A stretch of 64,000 bases of DNA from Aplidium turbinatum (GCA_918807975.1 OU964920.1:4910501-4974500); one strand, 5' to 3'; positions 31,455 to 44,156 are shown, counted from the stretch's first letter. Notes: generated from the sequence alone by a model not told the origin. Numbers and translations: made by a program.

Positions 31455-32867
31455 TAGGGTGGGCTGAAAAAACTTTTTTTTTGAAAATTACGAATGGGGG
31501 TCCTAATGCCTGGCAAATGATCCAAAAACATCCCAAAAATTTTTTGGGGGAGTTGGGGCAAAAACCAGCCTCCAACTCCCCCATCAAGGTTATGTGGGAG
31601 TCAACTTTCATGAAAATGCTGTAACTCGAGAACCGCTTGTGGTAGAAAGCTGTTCTTACACTCAAATGATGCAGAATAGTCATAATTCTATCTGTCCTAA
31701 AACAACTTTTCTTTGTAAGTAATATATTTATTGAGATATTTAGAAAAAACTGGTATTTCATGTTCTTATGTACATTCGCATGTGCTTATCACATCAGCCT
31801 TTCTAGATTTGCGCTATTAAAACTGCTGACATGCAAACTTCAGCAGTCAGCACTTGTCACCAAAGCATCTCTTTTGATGAATTGTGTGCAATAGACAATT
31901 ACTGTAGACATAGAATTAGACCAATGAACGTCTTAAGAGCGTTCATTAAAGACGAATGCAAAACGATATACTAGCAAAATATAAATATAAAATCGTCTCC
32001 ACTCCTGCACACATGAAAGATCATTCAGTTGCAAAGTTATCATAGCAGTGTACACTGTACACTGTACAGTATAATGTTCTGCACTCTGCAGTGTATAACT
32101 GAAATGTTGTAGCCTACCTGTATTCTAACTGGCTTGACAAAACGTTACGTTGGCGTCACATGGGGGAGGGTGGGGGTCAAAAATTCGGAAAAACAGCGTT
32201 ATGTAATATTTGAACCTTCCCTAAGACGTTTCACAATCAAACCACTACTGGCATCTTGTTTTGAGTAATATAAAGTTGCAGTGAAAAACAAAAAAAACAG
32301 TGAAATAATGCAGGATGCAGCCCACAGAAAAGTGACACTGCAGTTATTACTTTGGCTAATCTGTGGCAAAATGAGACTTATTGTCAAATTTTTTCATCAT
32401 CTTTCTGGCTATCCGCGGTGAGCTGCAGGCAAGTGCTGATGCTGAAATCTCAGCAGAAAGTTATGAAGGAGGATATTGGCCAGAAAATGAACCAGATGAA
32501 GACGTATCTTCTGAAACCTTTCGCCGTTTTAGAGTCCCAAAAATTAATGTAAAGACCAAAGTTTATTACAAACTTGTGGACATGAACATGGGCGATGTTA
32601 CTGAACCACCAGCAATTAGGAAGAAGTCCTCTGCTGAAGTAAATGACATTCGTACCAACCCTCACAAGCTGCTACATCTATACCACAATCAAGCAGTTGA
32701 GCGCCACACTAAGCTTGTCAGTGAAGCAGCAACAGCAGTTGTAACATTTGAGTGACGTGATGGGCGTATACAGCAAAAAATTAGATCCAGAAAAATAATG
32801 AAAAAATTTGACAATAAGGACCCCCCATTCGTAATTTTCAAAAAAAAAGTTTTTTCAGCCCACCCTA
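31455..32867 (+). mobile_element. Unclassified DNA transposon with about 50-bp inverted ends, 1413 bp
   Basis: Ends begin TAGGGTGGGCTGAAAAAACT and match inverted over about 50 bp with one single-base gap. The flanks carry a perfect 8-bp duplication CTATGAAC (31447-31454 and 32868-32875). An 8-bp duplication would suit hAT or P-type elements, but the long A/T-run ends do not point clearly to either. The interior includes a coding remnant at 32381-32755. Confidence 0.85.
32381..32755 (+). pseudogene. C-terminal part of an unrecognised transposon protein
   Basis: The frame includes ESYEGGYWPENEPDEDVSSE, KTKVYYKLVDMNMGDVTEPP and HNQAVERHTKLVSEAATAVV before its stop. A coding-like composition and an acceptor-like CTGCAG before GCAAGTGCTG suggest a last exon. 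I believe similar C-termini occur in transposon proteins of Hydra and other invertebrates, but I cannot name the family. Confidence 0.5.
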
Positions 32868-32987
32868 CTATGAACAATTATTATTATTTATTTGCACCAG
32901 ACACAAAGTCCATAGAATTCAAATTTTTAACAATCATCACACAATATATTGATAATGATATGATAATGATTCTCTAAACATTCCATA

Positions 32988-33135
32988 CTTCTCAAAAACG
33001 CTTACTCAACATTCAATAGAATTCACAGGTGCAAAAACATGGAACGAATTTCCTTCTTCAATTAGAAAGACTGATACAAAGCCACTTTTTATTCACAAAC
33101 TAAAACAACATTTAAGCAAAACGGACACGCAATAG
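32988..33135 (+). pseudogene. LINE ORF2 C-terminal fragment
   Basis: The frame reads IEFTGAKTWNEFPSSIRKTD, then KPLFIHKLKQHLSK and a stop at 33133. The pattern (TGAKxWNxLPxxIR...FKxxLKxHL) is the usual end of reverse-transcriptase proteins of the CR1/L2-like LINE group. No RT domain is visible upstream, so it is a 5'-truncated insertion. Confidence 0.7.
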
Positions 33136-33905
33136 AAAGACAACGTAGAAAGGCTTTCTTGCATTCTTGTGAAGATTTTTAGTAGAAATCTGAAATTATT
33201 TACAAAAGATTAGGCTTACCTAACAATACTATCGATTGCTTGTGCTGTACTTTTATGTTTGTAGATATTAACAGCAAACGCAATACTCCATAATTAACAC
33301 GACACGTCGCAAAAGGGGATGAGAGCTTCATCAACACCATCAGGACATCATCATCTACCAGCTCATCCATTCCTTCACCCACCAGGACAAGAAACAATAA
33401 CTTAAACTGGATAATTGGATATCAAACCTCAATCGTCTTACGCTACTGTGTGATGTGCAGGCTAACCATAGAAAGAGCTCAACACCTGCTCTCTTGGGCC
33501 ACATTGAAACGGGCTTTTGCCTGAGGATGGGTTTCTTTTATGTCCGGTTTTCTTTCTCCATCCTATTATTATTATGACTGCTCATCCACAATTCCACATC
33601 AATATTGGAACTGGCAAATTTAATCCACAACACTTTTCATTAGGCTGTCATTCATTACTACATGTGTGCTTCTCTCTGTTTTTGTTTTATTTTTTGCTAT
33701 TTGTTTTTTTTGGGTTTTGTGGCCGTGCTAACTACTGATATATAGCCTACTACATAATTTTTCATTCAGGCACGTTTTAAACCTTTCAAGGTTTTGCCAC
33801 CTTTTCCCGTTCGTTAACGTGCTGGTAGGTTTATATCGATTTTTGTAGTTAGTATCTTTTTCGTCCCGGACGCGTTAATGACGAAAAATAAAATGATTGA
33901 TATTA
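33136..33905 (+). repeat. LINE 3' untranslated region and tail
   Basis: Sequence following the LINE stop runs to AAAAATAAAATGATTGATAT near 33890. Phrases here (GTTTTGTGGCCGTGC, TTTTGCCACCTTTTCCCGTT) are shared in diverged form with 34350-34530 and 35886-36058, which end in the same kind of AAATAAA-(ATTGA)n tail. Confidence 0.55.
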
Positions 33906-34345
33906 TTATTCAGCTGTTGAGTAATTTTCAAACCTCATTTTTTGCAAAACAGCTCAACAATTATCAGCTTTGAAGTAAGACTCAGATTGCTAGAAAAGCT
34001 ATAAAACCTAAGGCAAATTTGCAAAATTTTTCTGGGGGGGCACCGGGGCATACCCCAAGAATGACCCTCCCCCCATAGCTTGCCTAGGAAGATCAACCAG
34101 GAAACCCCACTGAATAAGACTAACCAAATCAGACACATGACATTTTCATACTTACTGAATAATGAGTGGGTACATATACAATCTAAGTCTACTGGTATCA
34201 GCTGTGGCAAATTCTACCCTTTCCTAGGCCTGTGCTAGGCTGGCATGTATATAATGCTTTTGTCATTACCCCTCAGTCCCTCACTCCCAGAAATACAAAC
34301 ATAAGTTTGTCATCTAGGCTACTGTAGTCTGGTGAAACTGAATAT
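33906..34345. other. Non-coding spacer between LINE fragments
   Basis: No gene recognised. It includes GGGGGGGCACCGGGGCATACC near 34035, which resembles the interior of small GC-rich MITEs, but I could not bound one. Confidence 0.3.
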
Positions 34346-34532
34346 TTCGCTTCTAGGTTTGGTGGCTGTGCAATTTTAAGATAGTGGTAATACTGTTTTA
34401 TCGATGTATATTTTAAACTTTTGGGTTTTGCCATCTTTCCCTTTTGTTGGTGTCAATTCGTATGTTTACTTTGCCGTTTTGTACCTGTTTGCGCCAGCAG
34501 CAAAAAATAAATTGAATTGAATGAATTGAAAC
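34346..34532 (+). repeat. LINE-type 3' end, copy 2
   Basis: TTCTAGGTTTGGTGGCTGTG starts a 185-bp block ending AAAAAATAAATTGAATTGAA. It is clearly related to 35880-36058. Confidence 0.65.
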
Positions 34533-35275
34533 TTTGAGAGGCGATCAAATTCAGAACCAACTGCAGACAAGCACACTTTTGTCAATAAAGTTGCCAGTTA
34601 AACAGTTTCCAAATTTGACAAATATGGCAGTTTGAATGTTTGGCAGATTTTTTCCACGTTTGTCAATATTTTATTGAATCTTTCAGAAATTTTTCGTAAA
34701 TTCGACCAAAATATCTCATTTTGAAGAAATTTGTGAGCAGAGTAAAATTAGAAGTAATTTTGAAATGCTGCACAACAAATTTGTATTAATTTGGATATTG
34801 TGTGGCCATTAAATTTTTGTTTGGCAACTTTGTTGACAGCGTTCACGAAAGTTGCCAGTTCTGCGGTTTTCCTCAAAATTGGCATAGCTTTGCTTCAGTC
34901 GGGAGAAAATATGAGGAGTTGATGGTTGTGGGCTGGTTTTGTTTGAATTTGAATCTACTCTTACATAATAAATATTAGATAAACTTTGAAAATTTTTGTT
35001 TTGATGAACTTACTTTGCACAAATTTTCAATCTGTTCATCAAATTATAAGTTGACTGGCAGCCTAACTATATTTTTAGTAATTAGCAGTAATGCCAGATA
35101 CTTTTTATATTCTTTGTACTAAAATTCGTCTTATCAAAACTACTTTAGTTCTGTAGCTTTAAACTAGTGTTTTATACAAATTGTTACAATTATAATCCTT
35201 ATCTTTAATTTGCTTTTAAATACATTTTTTCGCATTTTTATCACTTTGGCAACCTTTTTGATGAAATAATCATCA
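34533..35275. other. AT-rich non-coding stretch
   Basis: It contains repeated words such as AAGTTGCCAGTT and TTTGTTGACAGCG but no bounded element or gene. Confidence 0.35.
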
Positions 35276-35422
35276 TCAGTCGTTATCTCCGCCTGCGGCA
35301 GATTGCGCATCAACGTGGCTTATTTGCTTCCAAGAGTGGCGATTTTGAGCCAACTCGCCCAGTGTCGTCAAGTGGAGTCCGGTCCATGATTGAATGTTAT
35401 CTTGCCATCGTTTTGGTTGTCT
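35276..35422 (-). pseudogene. RTE-type LINE C-terminal fragment
   Basis: The minus strand reads RQPKRWQDNIQSWTGLHLTT, then LAQNRHSWKQI, with a stop at 35276. R-x-x-KRW-x-DNI-x-WTG-L...A-x-x-R-x-x-W is the characteristic end of endonuclease-reverse-transcriptase proteins of the RTE-like group. Only 48 codons remain before similarity is lost. Confidence 0.75.
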
Positions 35423-35879
35423 GCTGAAATAATACTTGCATTTAAATTGTCAGAAAAATATTTTACTTGTAACTTTTGTAAAGCCTTTAGAAATTGAAAC
35501 GAGAATTGATTGAAGAACAAAGTTTATTTGAACAGAAGTAGTATGACAGTATTTTGTTATATTTAATTGTATCTATCTTTATTTACTTTTTTCTGCATCT
35601 GCACGGTCGCACTCAGCTGGTTTCCTGCAATATTTACCTTTCTGAGTCTTTTATGACATCACAACTAAGTTTTTGAATAGAAGACTCTCAAAGTAAATAC
35701 TTCGGGAAACAATCAATCAATCATTTTTAATTATTTATTAATCAATTATTTATTTTTCGTCATAAACTTGTCACTTTTTTTTATTTCTTTTGCTTGTAAT
35801 CGTCCTATGATGCCATTGCAAGTATTAATTGTACGCCTATTTTACAATCGTCGAAATAAAAGTTTTCTTTTTTGGGTTT
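35423..35879. other. AT-rich non-coding stretch
   Basis: No gene seen. TCAATCAATCATTTTTAATT near 35710 is a simple repeat-like patch. Confidence 0.35.
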
Positions 35880-36058
35880 TTTTTCTAGGTTTGGTGGCTG
35901 TGGATCTTTAAGATATTGTTTTCAAAACGCTTTTTATCGCATATTTTAAAATTTTTGGTTTTGTCATGTTTCCCTTTGGTTGGTGTTAAATTCGTGTGTT
36001 TACTTTATCGTTCTTTACATGTTCACGCCAGCAAGGAAAAATAAAATTGAATTGAACA
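35880..36058 (+). repeat. LINE-type 3' end, copy 3
   Basis: TTCTAGGTTTGGTGGCTGTG to AAAATAAAATTGAATTGAAC, related over its whole length to 34346-34532. The tail built on TTGAA units is typical of LINE insertions. Confidence 0.65.
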
Positions 36059-36766
36059 TTCCACCACAATGATTAACCCTGGCAACATCGTTTCTTCAAA
36101 AACGCAGTGATGCGAAACCGTTATGACGGTGACGCCCTTACGTCACGTCTCTATTGTTAGGATTTGGGAAACAAGACTTTAGTCTTTGTCACACTCCAAG
36201 GGCTCTTACTTAGCTTTTCAAAGCTTTTTCAATTTGTACTTAGATTAGTCATTGAGCATCTTAACATTTTTTAATGAATAGGACCATTGAAAGGCATATC
36301 TCTAATGCAACCAATTTTGATGATTGAATAAAAATTTGTTTTTAGCTATACCCAGTGTTTTAATTTCTTGATAACCAAAGAAGTTAGGCATGTTCAAGTC
36401 AAGCTTGTAATGAGAAATCTCTGTACTTTTAATGAACTAACTTACCTAACGCAGTCTCTGGTCATAATTGTTTTACGTTGAACATTTTTAAGCTACTGTA
36501 GCTTTACATCAATCATCAGTTGCCTTTCCACATTTCCACCTTCAGGCTTTACCTGTTTTTTGATAATCATCACAGCAAAAACAATACAGAGCAAAAGTAT
36601 TTAAAAAGGTAGAAGCAACTAAGTTGTAACACTTTCTGTGCATTGAGAGAGTTGAATTAATGGAAACATGCTTGACTGCCTCTCTATGAGATTGTCAGTC
36701 AGCTGTGCTCCAACTAAGTTACTGGTACCTGATTTATAAAGTTCTAAAAACAGTGTTTGTTTGATT
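36059..36766. other. Non-coding stretch
   Basis: No gene or bounded repeat recognised. Confidence 0.35.
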
Positions 36767-37020
36767 GAATTTTTATCCTTGGACTGGGAAAGCTTCTTTG
36801 AGAGCTTAATCCCGGCATTTTCGCATACTTGTAGAGGCTTTGAATCACTGACGCAAGTCTAGTCACCAAGATTGATAGAGTGAAGTTACCGATTGTTAAA
36901 GTGCTGTTGCCGGGGAATTATTCCATTCATTAGATACCAGCAGTCCTTAGAATGCGTTGCTTAAGCACACATCCCGAAAGTCGAACCAGCCCTGCTTGCC
37001 CTTGAAGCGTTTTCGTTCTT
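36767..37020 (-). repeat. tRNA-derived SINE, copy B
   Basis: It matches 24395-24690 through GAATTTTTATCCT, CTTAATCC, GCATACTTGTAGAGGCTTTG, GAGTGAAGTT, GGGGAATTATTCC, CAGTCCTTAGAAT and GTCGAACCAG. The tRNA-like head is cut short after the B box. Confidence 0.75.
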
Positions 37021-37651
37021 GAAGTTATGCGTCTTTACTTTACGAAGTTACACTTATTTAAAGAAGCAAAAAGTGAACAAACTAGGGAAAACCGGGGTAA
37101 AATGTGTCCCATTTTAATTCGGTTTGTTCTATTCTACATCCACATTTTGTATTCACTCTGTTCCAGGCATTAGCCTTTAACTTTGAAAATAATTTTTATC
37201 TTTGAAATTAACCTTTAGCCTATTAAAGATGTCATAGTGTAATGAAAATGTATAATGGTAAGATGTGTTTATAAAAACATGTTTTATTGTGTGATAACTT
37301 TATTTAACAGAATATTTGTGTCAATGAAGACCTTACATGTCCTTAAATACCGGTAGCTTGTAGCTTTGGCCTTGATTTTAAAAATGTCTTCACCTGTTTC
37401 TGAGATTATCACTTTTTTAGCATCCCTATTCCCTATATTCACTTTTATTGTTTTGTATGTTAAACCTATAAAAGCTTGTGCTACATGGAATTTATTATTA
37501 GTTTTTCATTTTTAACATTGCTTCAGCTTGTAAGTATTGTGAACCTATAAAATGAGATTTCATATGGAATATATTCGGAAAAAACATATGAAACAAAGTT
37601 TTGCTAAATTTGTAAATATTATTTAGGTCATGCATAAAATATTAAAGTACA
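37021..37651. other. Non-coding stretch
   Basis: No gene seen. A patch at about 37083-37110 (GAAAACCGGGGTAAAATGTG) looks like the end of a repeat, but its partner was not found. Confidence 0.3.
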
Positions 37652-37774
37652 TAGGCAGGCAAGGCACAACACAACAGGGTTGTGCATTATTAAGATATAT
37701 TTACATACTTATTTATACATAGTCTATCGAATGTTTTCAACTGTTGTAATTGTATTGTTGTGCCTTGCCTGTCT
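37652..37774. mobile_element. Short MITE, about 120 bp
   Basis: GGCAGGCAAGGCACAACA at the left is inverted relative to TGTTGTGCCTTGCCTGTC at the right, nearly perfect. Target duplication not clear. Confidence 0.6.
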
Positions 37775-38212
37775 TTGGTACAAAAGCAAACTCTCTCTCG
37801 AAACTATGAAGTGCAAATGTTTCTAAAACCTAATGTGCTAGAAAAATGTCGCTTGGAAATTTGAAATTAGTGCAAAAACTTTGTCAAGACAAGTTGACTT
37901 GTTTGTCTCATTAAAAAAATGATAAAGTATTATATTGTTTACCAATGTAACTAGTCATATCTCTGACAATACATCAATTCCTAATAATCAGCAATATAAT
38001 TTGATGTTTTTTTTTTGAGCAACTGAATTTTGTATGTAGTTCTTTTGTTTGTAAGTAGACACAGTACATCTGTTTCCATATATTTCTGATTTGTAGATAT
38101 TTTGCTAAAAAGCTTTAATCAACTTTAAAAATATATTAGTGTTATGTTCTGTTAAAAAGCACACTGCAAGTTGTGAAAAGTTGTGTTTTGTTTATACTAA
38201 ACTTGAAACACG

Positions 38213-40709
38213 ATGAAGGAATTCAAAGTAGTTGTTCTTGGCTCTGGTGGGGTTGGAAAAAGTGCTTTAACAGTTCAGTTCGTCACTGGCACATTTGCAG
38301 AAAAATATGATCCAACTATAGAAGATTTTTATCGGTAAGTTTCTGATTGCTTGTGGGAATATTTTCCTTGGATCAAGAAAGCTTAATTTGATAACTTAAT
38401 CCTGGCAATTTCACATGATATATATAATACTTGTAACATAGGCGCCAACTTTTCAAAAAACCTTGGGGGGGGCGAGAAAGGTGATGACGTCATAACCGTA
38501 ACGCTATTTTACTTAATTAAAATAGTCTTTGATTAAGCTTAATAGTGTCTTGTTTATATTGACAAATAGGTCGCAAACCGAATTTATTAGAACCGCTGCT
38601 TGAAAGGATTAGTTTTACGCATGCAGTACACCTAGTTTTACAAATTTTGATATTATTAGCTCATAATTGGAACAGTTGGAAAACAAGACAATTCGTTTCC
38701 TTTTCGTGCGAGTGAATAACAACGATCAAGACAGTGAAGTTATCGAAATAAAACGAAAAAAATCATGATCTCAAGCAGAGTGAAAAGTTTTGTTAACCTC
38801 GTTTCGCTAATTACTGACTTTCAAAGCTTTGACAACGGCGAAGTGTTTTCTCTTCTGTTTTTTATCGATAGTTTTTGTAGTCTTTTATTGAATACAGTAG
38901 GCTATATACGTGAGTAAAGTTTGAGATGTTCGCAAGTAATTTTCACCTCAACAAGGCAAGTTCAACTAACACGGGACATGCTGTTGTCTCCAGCTCGGCA
39001 GTTTTCAAAATGAACGCACTAAAAATCATTGTCGACGTAGATTACGGAGTGTGAAATCGCGTCGGCCTAAGTAAAAGTTTTGAATACGTTTATTTGCAGT
39101 GATTCAAACTTAATTTTCAAATTCAATGATTTCTTGTCAATTCTAAACTTTATGCACTTGTTGAGCAATATGCAAAGCTCACGAGACAAAACAGAAAGAG
39201 CTGTTTTAAGAGATCATTTTTTTATTTTTGCGTGTAGGATATAATCGTTCTTATTATTATGCAATATTCCATGATTGTTAAAGTCGATGTCAAACCTTAG
39301 CGGCTGCATAAAACAATGATGTCAGGTTAGCTAGGTGATAATAGCGGTGAGAGACGTTGTTAATGCAGGCAATATCTGCGACCAAGATCATTAAACACCT
39401 TTTCTTTTATCGGTTTTTGATTTAATTCTCACACATTGCAAAGAAAACAATGCGTTCTGTTGAATCATAATTGTCTCACAGCGGGAAGACCTCGGGAAGA
39501 CCTAGTTGGGGGTTAGTGGTTGGGGTACGTGTTAGGGGTTAGAGTTTGGGCTTAGGGTCTTATTTCAACGTTTAGCGATGTTAAAACGATGTAAAAAACG
39601 GCAATGATAATTAGTCTACGGTACCCGATAATTTTAAAAAAAAAATCAAAAAATTGCCCAATAGGGAACTCGTCGAAAAGGGCTCTCGCCGAATCGGACT
39701 AGCCGAATTGGACTAGCCGAATTGGACTCGCCGAATCGGACTCGCCGAATAGTAGCGGACCCGATATTTTAGTGTATATCGGTTATGAGCCAGTAAAGTC
39801 TGCTGTATTTGGTTTGGACTTGATACAAATACTCGATTTCAAAGTATAAAGCTTGATATGACGAAGAATGCATGTTGTAACATGGGCACAACTGTGGTTA
39901 GGCCTATAATGTGATACCGTAAGCATTACCAACTTACTCAAAAAACCATATAGTTTGTTAATACTTCTTGAACTTGCCTGTATTTGCTCATAAATCATTT
40001 GGCTTGAACTAATTGAAATTTGAAAGGCAAATAAACATTCTCAACTATATATATATAATTTTGCAATTTTCAGAAAGGAAATTGAAGTTGACCAGACGCC
40101 ATCGATATTGGAAATTTTGGACACTGCTGGCACAGAGCAATTCGCATCAATGAGAGATTTGTACATAAAAAATGGCCAAGGATTTATTTTGGTTTATTCA
40201 CTTGTGAATGCACAGTCTTTTCATGATATTAAACCCATGCGTGAGCAAATATGCAGATTAAAAGGAACTGACAAAGTTCCTATTGTTTTAGTTGGGAACA
40301 AGGTGAGCCTAATGAATGATTTTATTAATTTGCATAATATATGCTGTATTGTTTCTTATTGAACTTATAAACTTATTGAGATATTTTTATTATTTGCTTT
40401 GCCACAGGTACCTTTATTCAAGCAATATTGTCACTCCATGTAGAGAGTACTTTTTCTTAGTACATTCTTGTTGCTGGTTCCGCTCATTGTCTTTCAAGGC
40501 TCATTTCTTTTGTGTAGGTTGACCTGGAACCAGAAAGAGAGGTTCGTACTGTGGACGGGGCAACATTGGCTAATTCATGGGGTTGTCCATTCTTGGAAAC
40601 GTCTGCCAAAAGCAAACGCAACGTAGACGAGCTTTTTGCTGAAATCGTTCGAGAAACAAACTTTATGTCACAGCCCCGTTCAGGTGGTGGATGCTGTGCT
40701 ATCTTATAG
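38213..40709 (+). CDS. RAP2: Rap2-type small GTPase, three exons, 180 aa
   Basis: Exons 38213-38334, 40074-40302 and 40518-40709, with GT..AG introns of 1739 and 215 bp and phases that agree. The protein starts [20 protein letters not shown] (P-loop). It has the effector region [16 protein letters not shown] with Phe at position 39, the mark of Rap2 rather than Rap1, then [15 protein letters not shown] with the Rap-specific Thr61. NKVD (guanine binding) is split between exons 2 and 3, ETSAKSK follows, and the C-terminus ends GGGCCAIL. The CAIL box ending in Leu predicts geranylgeranylation, and the preceding Cys may be palmitoylated. Rap2 proteins act at the plasma membrane and recycling endosomes in adhesion, cytoskeletal and Hippo/MAP4K signalling (family knowledge). 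The length matches the usual 180-183. The large first intron has collected repeats. Confidence 0.95.
38355..38425 (-). repeat. SINE body fragment, copy C
   Basis: TTTTCCTTGGATCAAGAAAG, CTTAATCCTGGCAATTTC resemble the far end of SINE copies A and B. It lies at the start of the first Rap2 intron. Confidence 0.5.
39477..39775. repeat. Diverged copy of the telomere-like MITE in Rap2 intron 1
   Basis: In reverse orientation relative to copies 1 and 2, it carries GGGGTTAGTGGTTGGGGTAC-like sequence, CGGCAATGATAATTAGTCTA, CGGTACCCGATAATTTT and repeated GAATCGGACTCGCC units ending GAATAGTAGCGGACCC. Its left end is unclear. Confidence 0.65.
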
Positions 40710-40967
40710 CTAAGCGGTCCCCTGGCGTGAACCAGGGATTTGTTAAGAAGGACTCCGTGCCGCAGGTATGACTTAACGTAAAGTTTATCATCTACTTTCA
40801 AACTGCACTCCGTCGTAAGACTTTCAGTTGTTTCCACACCACAGCTGTGGATCGATGAATTGATGGATCATTCCAGCACTTCGCGCTAACCTGCTGAACT
40901 TCATGAATGGCCACTCACCTGTAAATTTCACATGGAAATTAACTACTTAATATCCTCTTGCATGGGG

Positions 40968-40973
40968 AATAAA
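40968..40973 (+). terminator. Candidate poly(A) signal for Rap2
   Basis: AATAAA, 259 bp after the stop codon, in AT-rich sequence. Further AATAAA hexamers lie within the next 500 bp, so alternative ends are possible. Confidence 0.5.
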
Positions 40974-40979
40974 AGTCAT

Positions 40980-42815
40980 CTTGTCCTAATTAATATTGCA
41001 GTATTACACTTAAGGGTCAATGTATTGACACTTGCACCACATTTGTAGTTTAGTATTAGTGAACTTACGCGTCGGAAGCACCGTATTTCCGCTTTGTGAC
41101 GGTTTTCATGTAGATGCTACTCGAAATATCTGTTTTCAGGGATATCTTTTGGAACCTATAATGTTGGTGTAACATAACTGTGTGAAGGGAATAGTAGGTT
41201 CATCTTAGCAAGGCCGATTCAACCGAATAAAAAAATTGAGTCGAATCTATTTTCGCTTGCCACATACGTCATATCGTTTGCAACTGATGGCGCAACATTT
41301 GTTGGTCACCACTATTTTCGTGAAAACATGTCAAATAAACAGTTTTTGTTTTGTCTGTCTATGGTTCGACAAAGCGAACTCTCTACCAAAGCTTTAACAT
41401 GTCAAACTTGGATCAAATGATTCTATTTTGCTTTAGTTTCTGAAATTTTGAGAAATAAATTTCTGCTTTGTATCTATCTACTGTCATATTCGTTAATCGT
41501 TTGTCATATGACGGAATTTTTCAACCTAACTTAACGTTTTATTGTCAAAAAAACGATGTGTTTTTTGGTCAAAATAAGGTGCTTGGGCGACCGCGTCTTC
41601 GGCTGTTGTTACTTTTGCGTTTGTTGTCACAACTATATTCAACCACAATCCCGCTTATCTGATGTCAGAGAAACAGTATTTTAGGTTAACCTTTTAAAGC
41701 ACGTTGTCTCGTTTCCGTTTACTATGTGAGTGTTTTCTAGTGCTTGGAAAAACACCATCATATGCACGTTCTTATTGCTATCTAAAATAAAATTATACGT
41801 AATGCCGATTTAAGTCAAGCTTAACCCATTTTACGTACTATGTTAATCAATACATCGTATGAAATCCTCCATAAACATAACAAAGTTGATTAGTTTTTAT
41901 GATAAACGCTATGCTACTTTCTATAAACTATGTATAAGACTTAGACAATTTCAATTGTTATTGGGATTAGCTTTGATGCAGTAACATTAGATTCATGTAC
42001 TCAGCGCTGAAAAGATACAGTCACTTCTTGTAGCATTGCCAGTTAATTGAAACCTTCAACTTGGTGTGGCAATCAACCTGTGCTGATAATTATTGCCAAG
42101 ATTGTGTAAAGTAGTAATTTTTCTTCGTTATCAAAGAATAAGATCTCGTCCGGTGGTATTCACTGGTCATATGTCCAGACCCCCAGGGCACTTTAGTTCA
42201 TAGTTTGTCGGTGTATAGCGTAAATTGGTTAATTATGGTTAATTAGTAAACCGCTAAAGTCCCAGCTTGGAGCTACGACAGGATGTTAACTTTTCGTTGT
42301 TCACCATCAAACATTAATTATACGTATGTTGCCAGTGTGAACAAACCTATTTGGCTCGATTAGAACCTGTTGACATTGAAACAACGTTCGGTTTCTACAA
42401 AACTATTCTATTTTTTGTTTTATTCAACCTATTTTTTCATGGAATCACACCTTGATACCACGCAATCCTGGAAACAAAATTATACAGTTCTAATCAATTC
42501 TTTTTTACAGATTTGAAGACTTCAACACATCTTGTACAAGTAGTCCACTACGTGTATGTATGCGTATAACAAACGAGAAGTACACTAATCTTTTTGTAGA
42601 ATGAAAAAAAAGAAAATTCTCCCTGAGGTAGCAAGACAAGAGTAACAACTGTCATCGCAATATTCTGAATTAAAAATTAGTATTTTAAAGTAGTAACTTT
42701 TGAATTGACTTTGAAAAGAGTATTTCATTTTTCACTGACTGCCTTTTTTATAAGTTTGTGTCAGCTTCAAGTTCAGCTGCTGTTGATCAACCTGGTATGT
42801 TGCAATGGACATCCC
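40980..42815. other. Rap2 downstream, non-coding
   Basis: No gene or clear repeat boundary. A frame at 41468-41662 has no recognised motif. Confidence 0.35.
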
Positions 42816-42818
42816 AAG

Positions 42819-42893
42819 TAGCAAACCTTGCCTTTTTACATTGATTCAACGTCTGTAGACTTTGAATCAATATTAAAAAGGGCAGGTTTTGCT
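42819..42893. repeat. Foldback repeat, copy 3
   Basis: Arms AGCAAACCTTGCCTTTTTAC...TAAAAAGGGCAGGTTTTGCT around a centre GTCTGTAGAC, slightly degraded in the right arm. Confidence 0.75.
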
Positions 42894-43439
42894 GGCTGAA
42901 ATGCGAGTGCTTGCACCGATTAGATGATATGTGGCAGCATTAATGATAAATAACTGAGGGAAGACCACAGTTGTAGGTTTTTCGCTCTAGCGAAGTATCT
43001 TCATTTGTGAACTTCGCTGGTCAATTGGGTTCACTTAATGTAACGTTTGTTATATGTGATTTTGTGTCAGGTGATTGCAAAACTGTATAGGCCTATGGAC
43101 TAAATCAATGAGATTTGCTGTCAGTTAATCGAAAAATTAATTTTAGGAAAAAAATTCCATTCAAGTTGCATTTTATCAAATATTTAAAAGGATTTAAGTC
43201 ATCAAATGCAATTATGGTTTTGCTGTTGACTGTATAAAATTATTGAAAATCATAAATTTAGTAACACAACAGCTATTTAGCACATTATCGACAGTGAGCA
43301 GGAAAGGCAATCGAGCATGGACTCCTGCTTCGGTTGGCAGCAAACTGATTTGACAATTTGCTGTTTAGTTTTTTTAAGCCTTTCGCTTTGAGGTGAAGGT
43401 ATTTTTCGTTGTGACTGCGCAACAGACGTATTTTCGAAG

Positions 43440-43512
43440 TAGCAAAATTTATCTTTTTTACGTTGATTCAACGTCCATAGACGTTAAATTAATGTTAAAA
43501 AATAGATTTTCT
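43440..43512. repeat. Foldback repeat, copy 4
   Basis: TAGCAAAATTTATCTTTTTT, GATTCAACGTC, then GACGTTAAATTAATG and TTAAAAAATAGATTTT. Same design as the other copies, but the arms have drifted. Confidence 0.65.
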
Positions 43513-44156
43513 AAATGTATTAGGCTACACTGCTAAGTAGCTGACGTTTTTGTTTTGTTTTTTCGTTTGTAACCCGAAACACAAACACTTCCTCTCGTAT
43601 TGCCATAGGTAAGGCAGTGGTTCAGTCGCCAAATATAGACGTCACACTTTACAAACATGGCGCTGCTATGTTTCAAATTTTTAAACTGTATTGTTACGAA
43701 ATTATACAAATTCATAATGAGCTGTGTAACCGGTAGTAGCCTACAGACGTTTGAAGTGTTCAGCACTGTTAAGATAAGTTAATGCATTCTATGAGAATAT
43801 ATTTTAACTTAAGTAAAAATGCAGAGCACAAAAGACAGAAACCAAGCTATGTTAGCAAACGTTAAGAAAACTAAACTGTTTTCATCATTAGTGTTACAAA
43901 TCCAGTCATTATTTGATTTATAGCACTGATGATGAAAGCAATTTATTCATCGAAACGTGTAATGACATACTTCACTTTGCTTCCATGCTTCCACATATGG
44001 CGTCGTTTAATGAACGGTTTTGTACTGTCATCAGAAATCATTTTACTGTTTATTGCATCTGTTTTTTTACCTGGCGAACTTAAAGTATCTCCACATTTTA
44101 AGTAAGTTTTTCAAGCAAGTCGTTTCTTTCTTGGTGATCAGTTGAACTAAGCCAAG

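Noticed and set aside
42120-42250. Possible regulatory or repeat patch near GTCCAGACCCCCAGGGCAC
   Set aside because: No partner copy or boundary could be found in the window.
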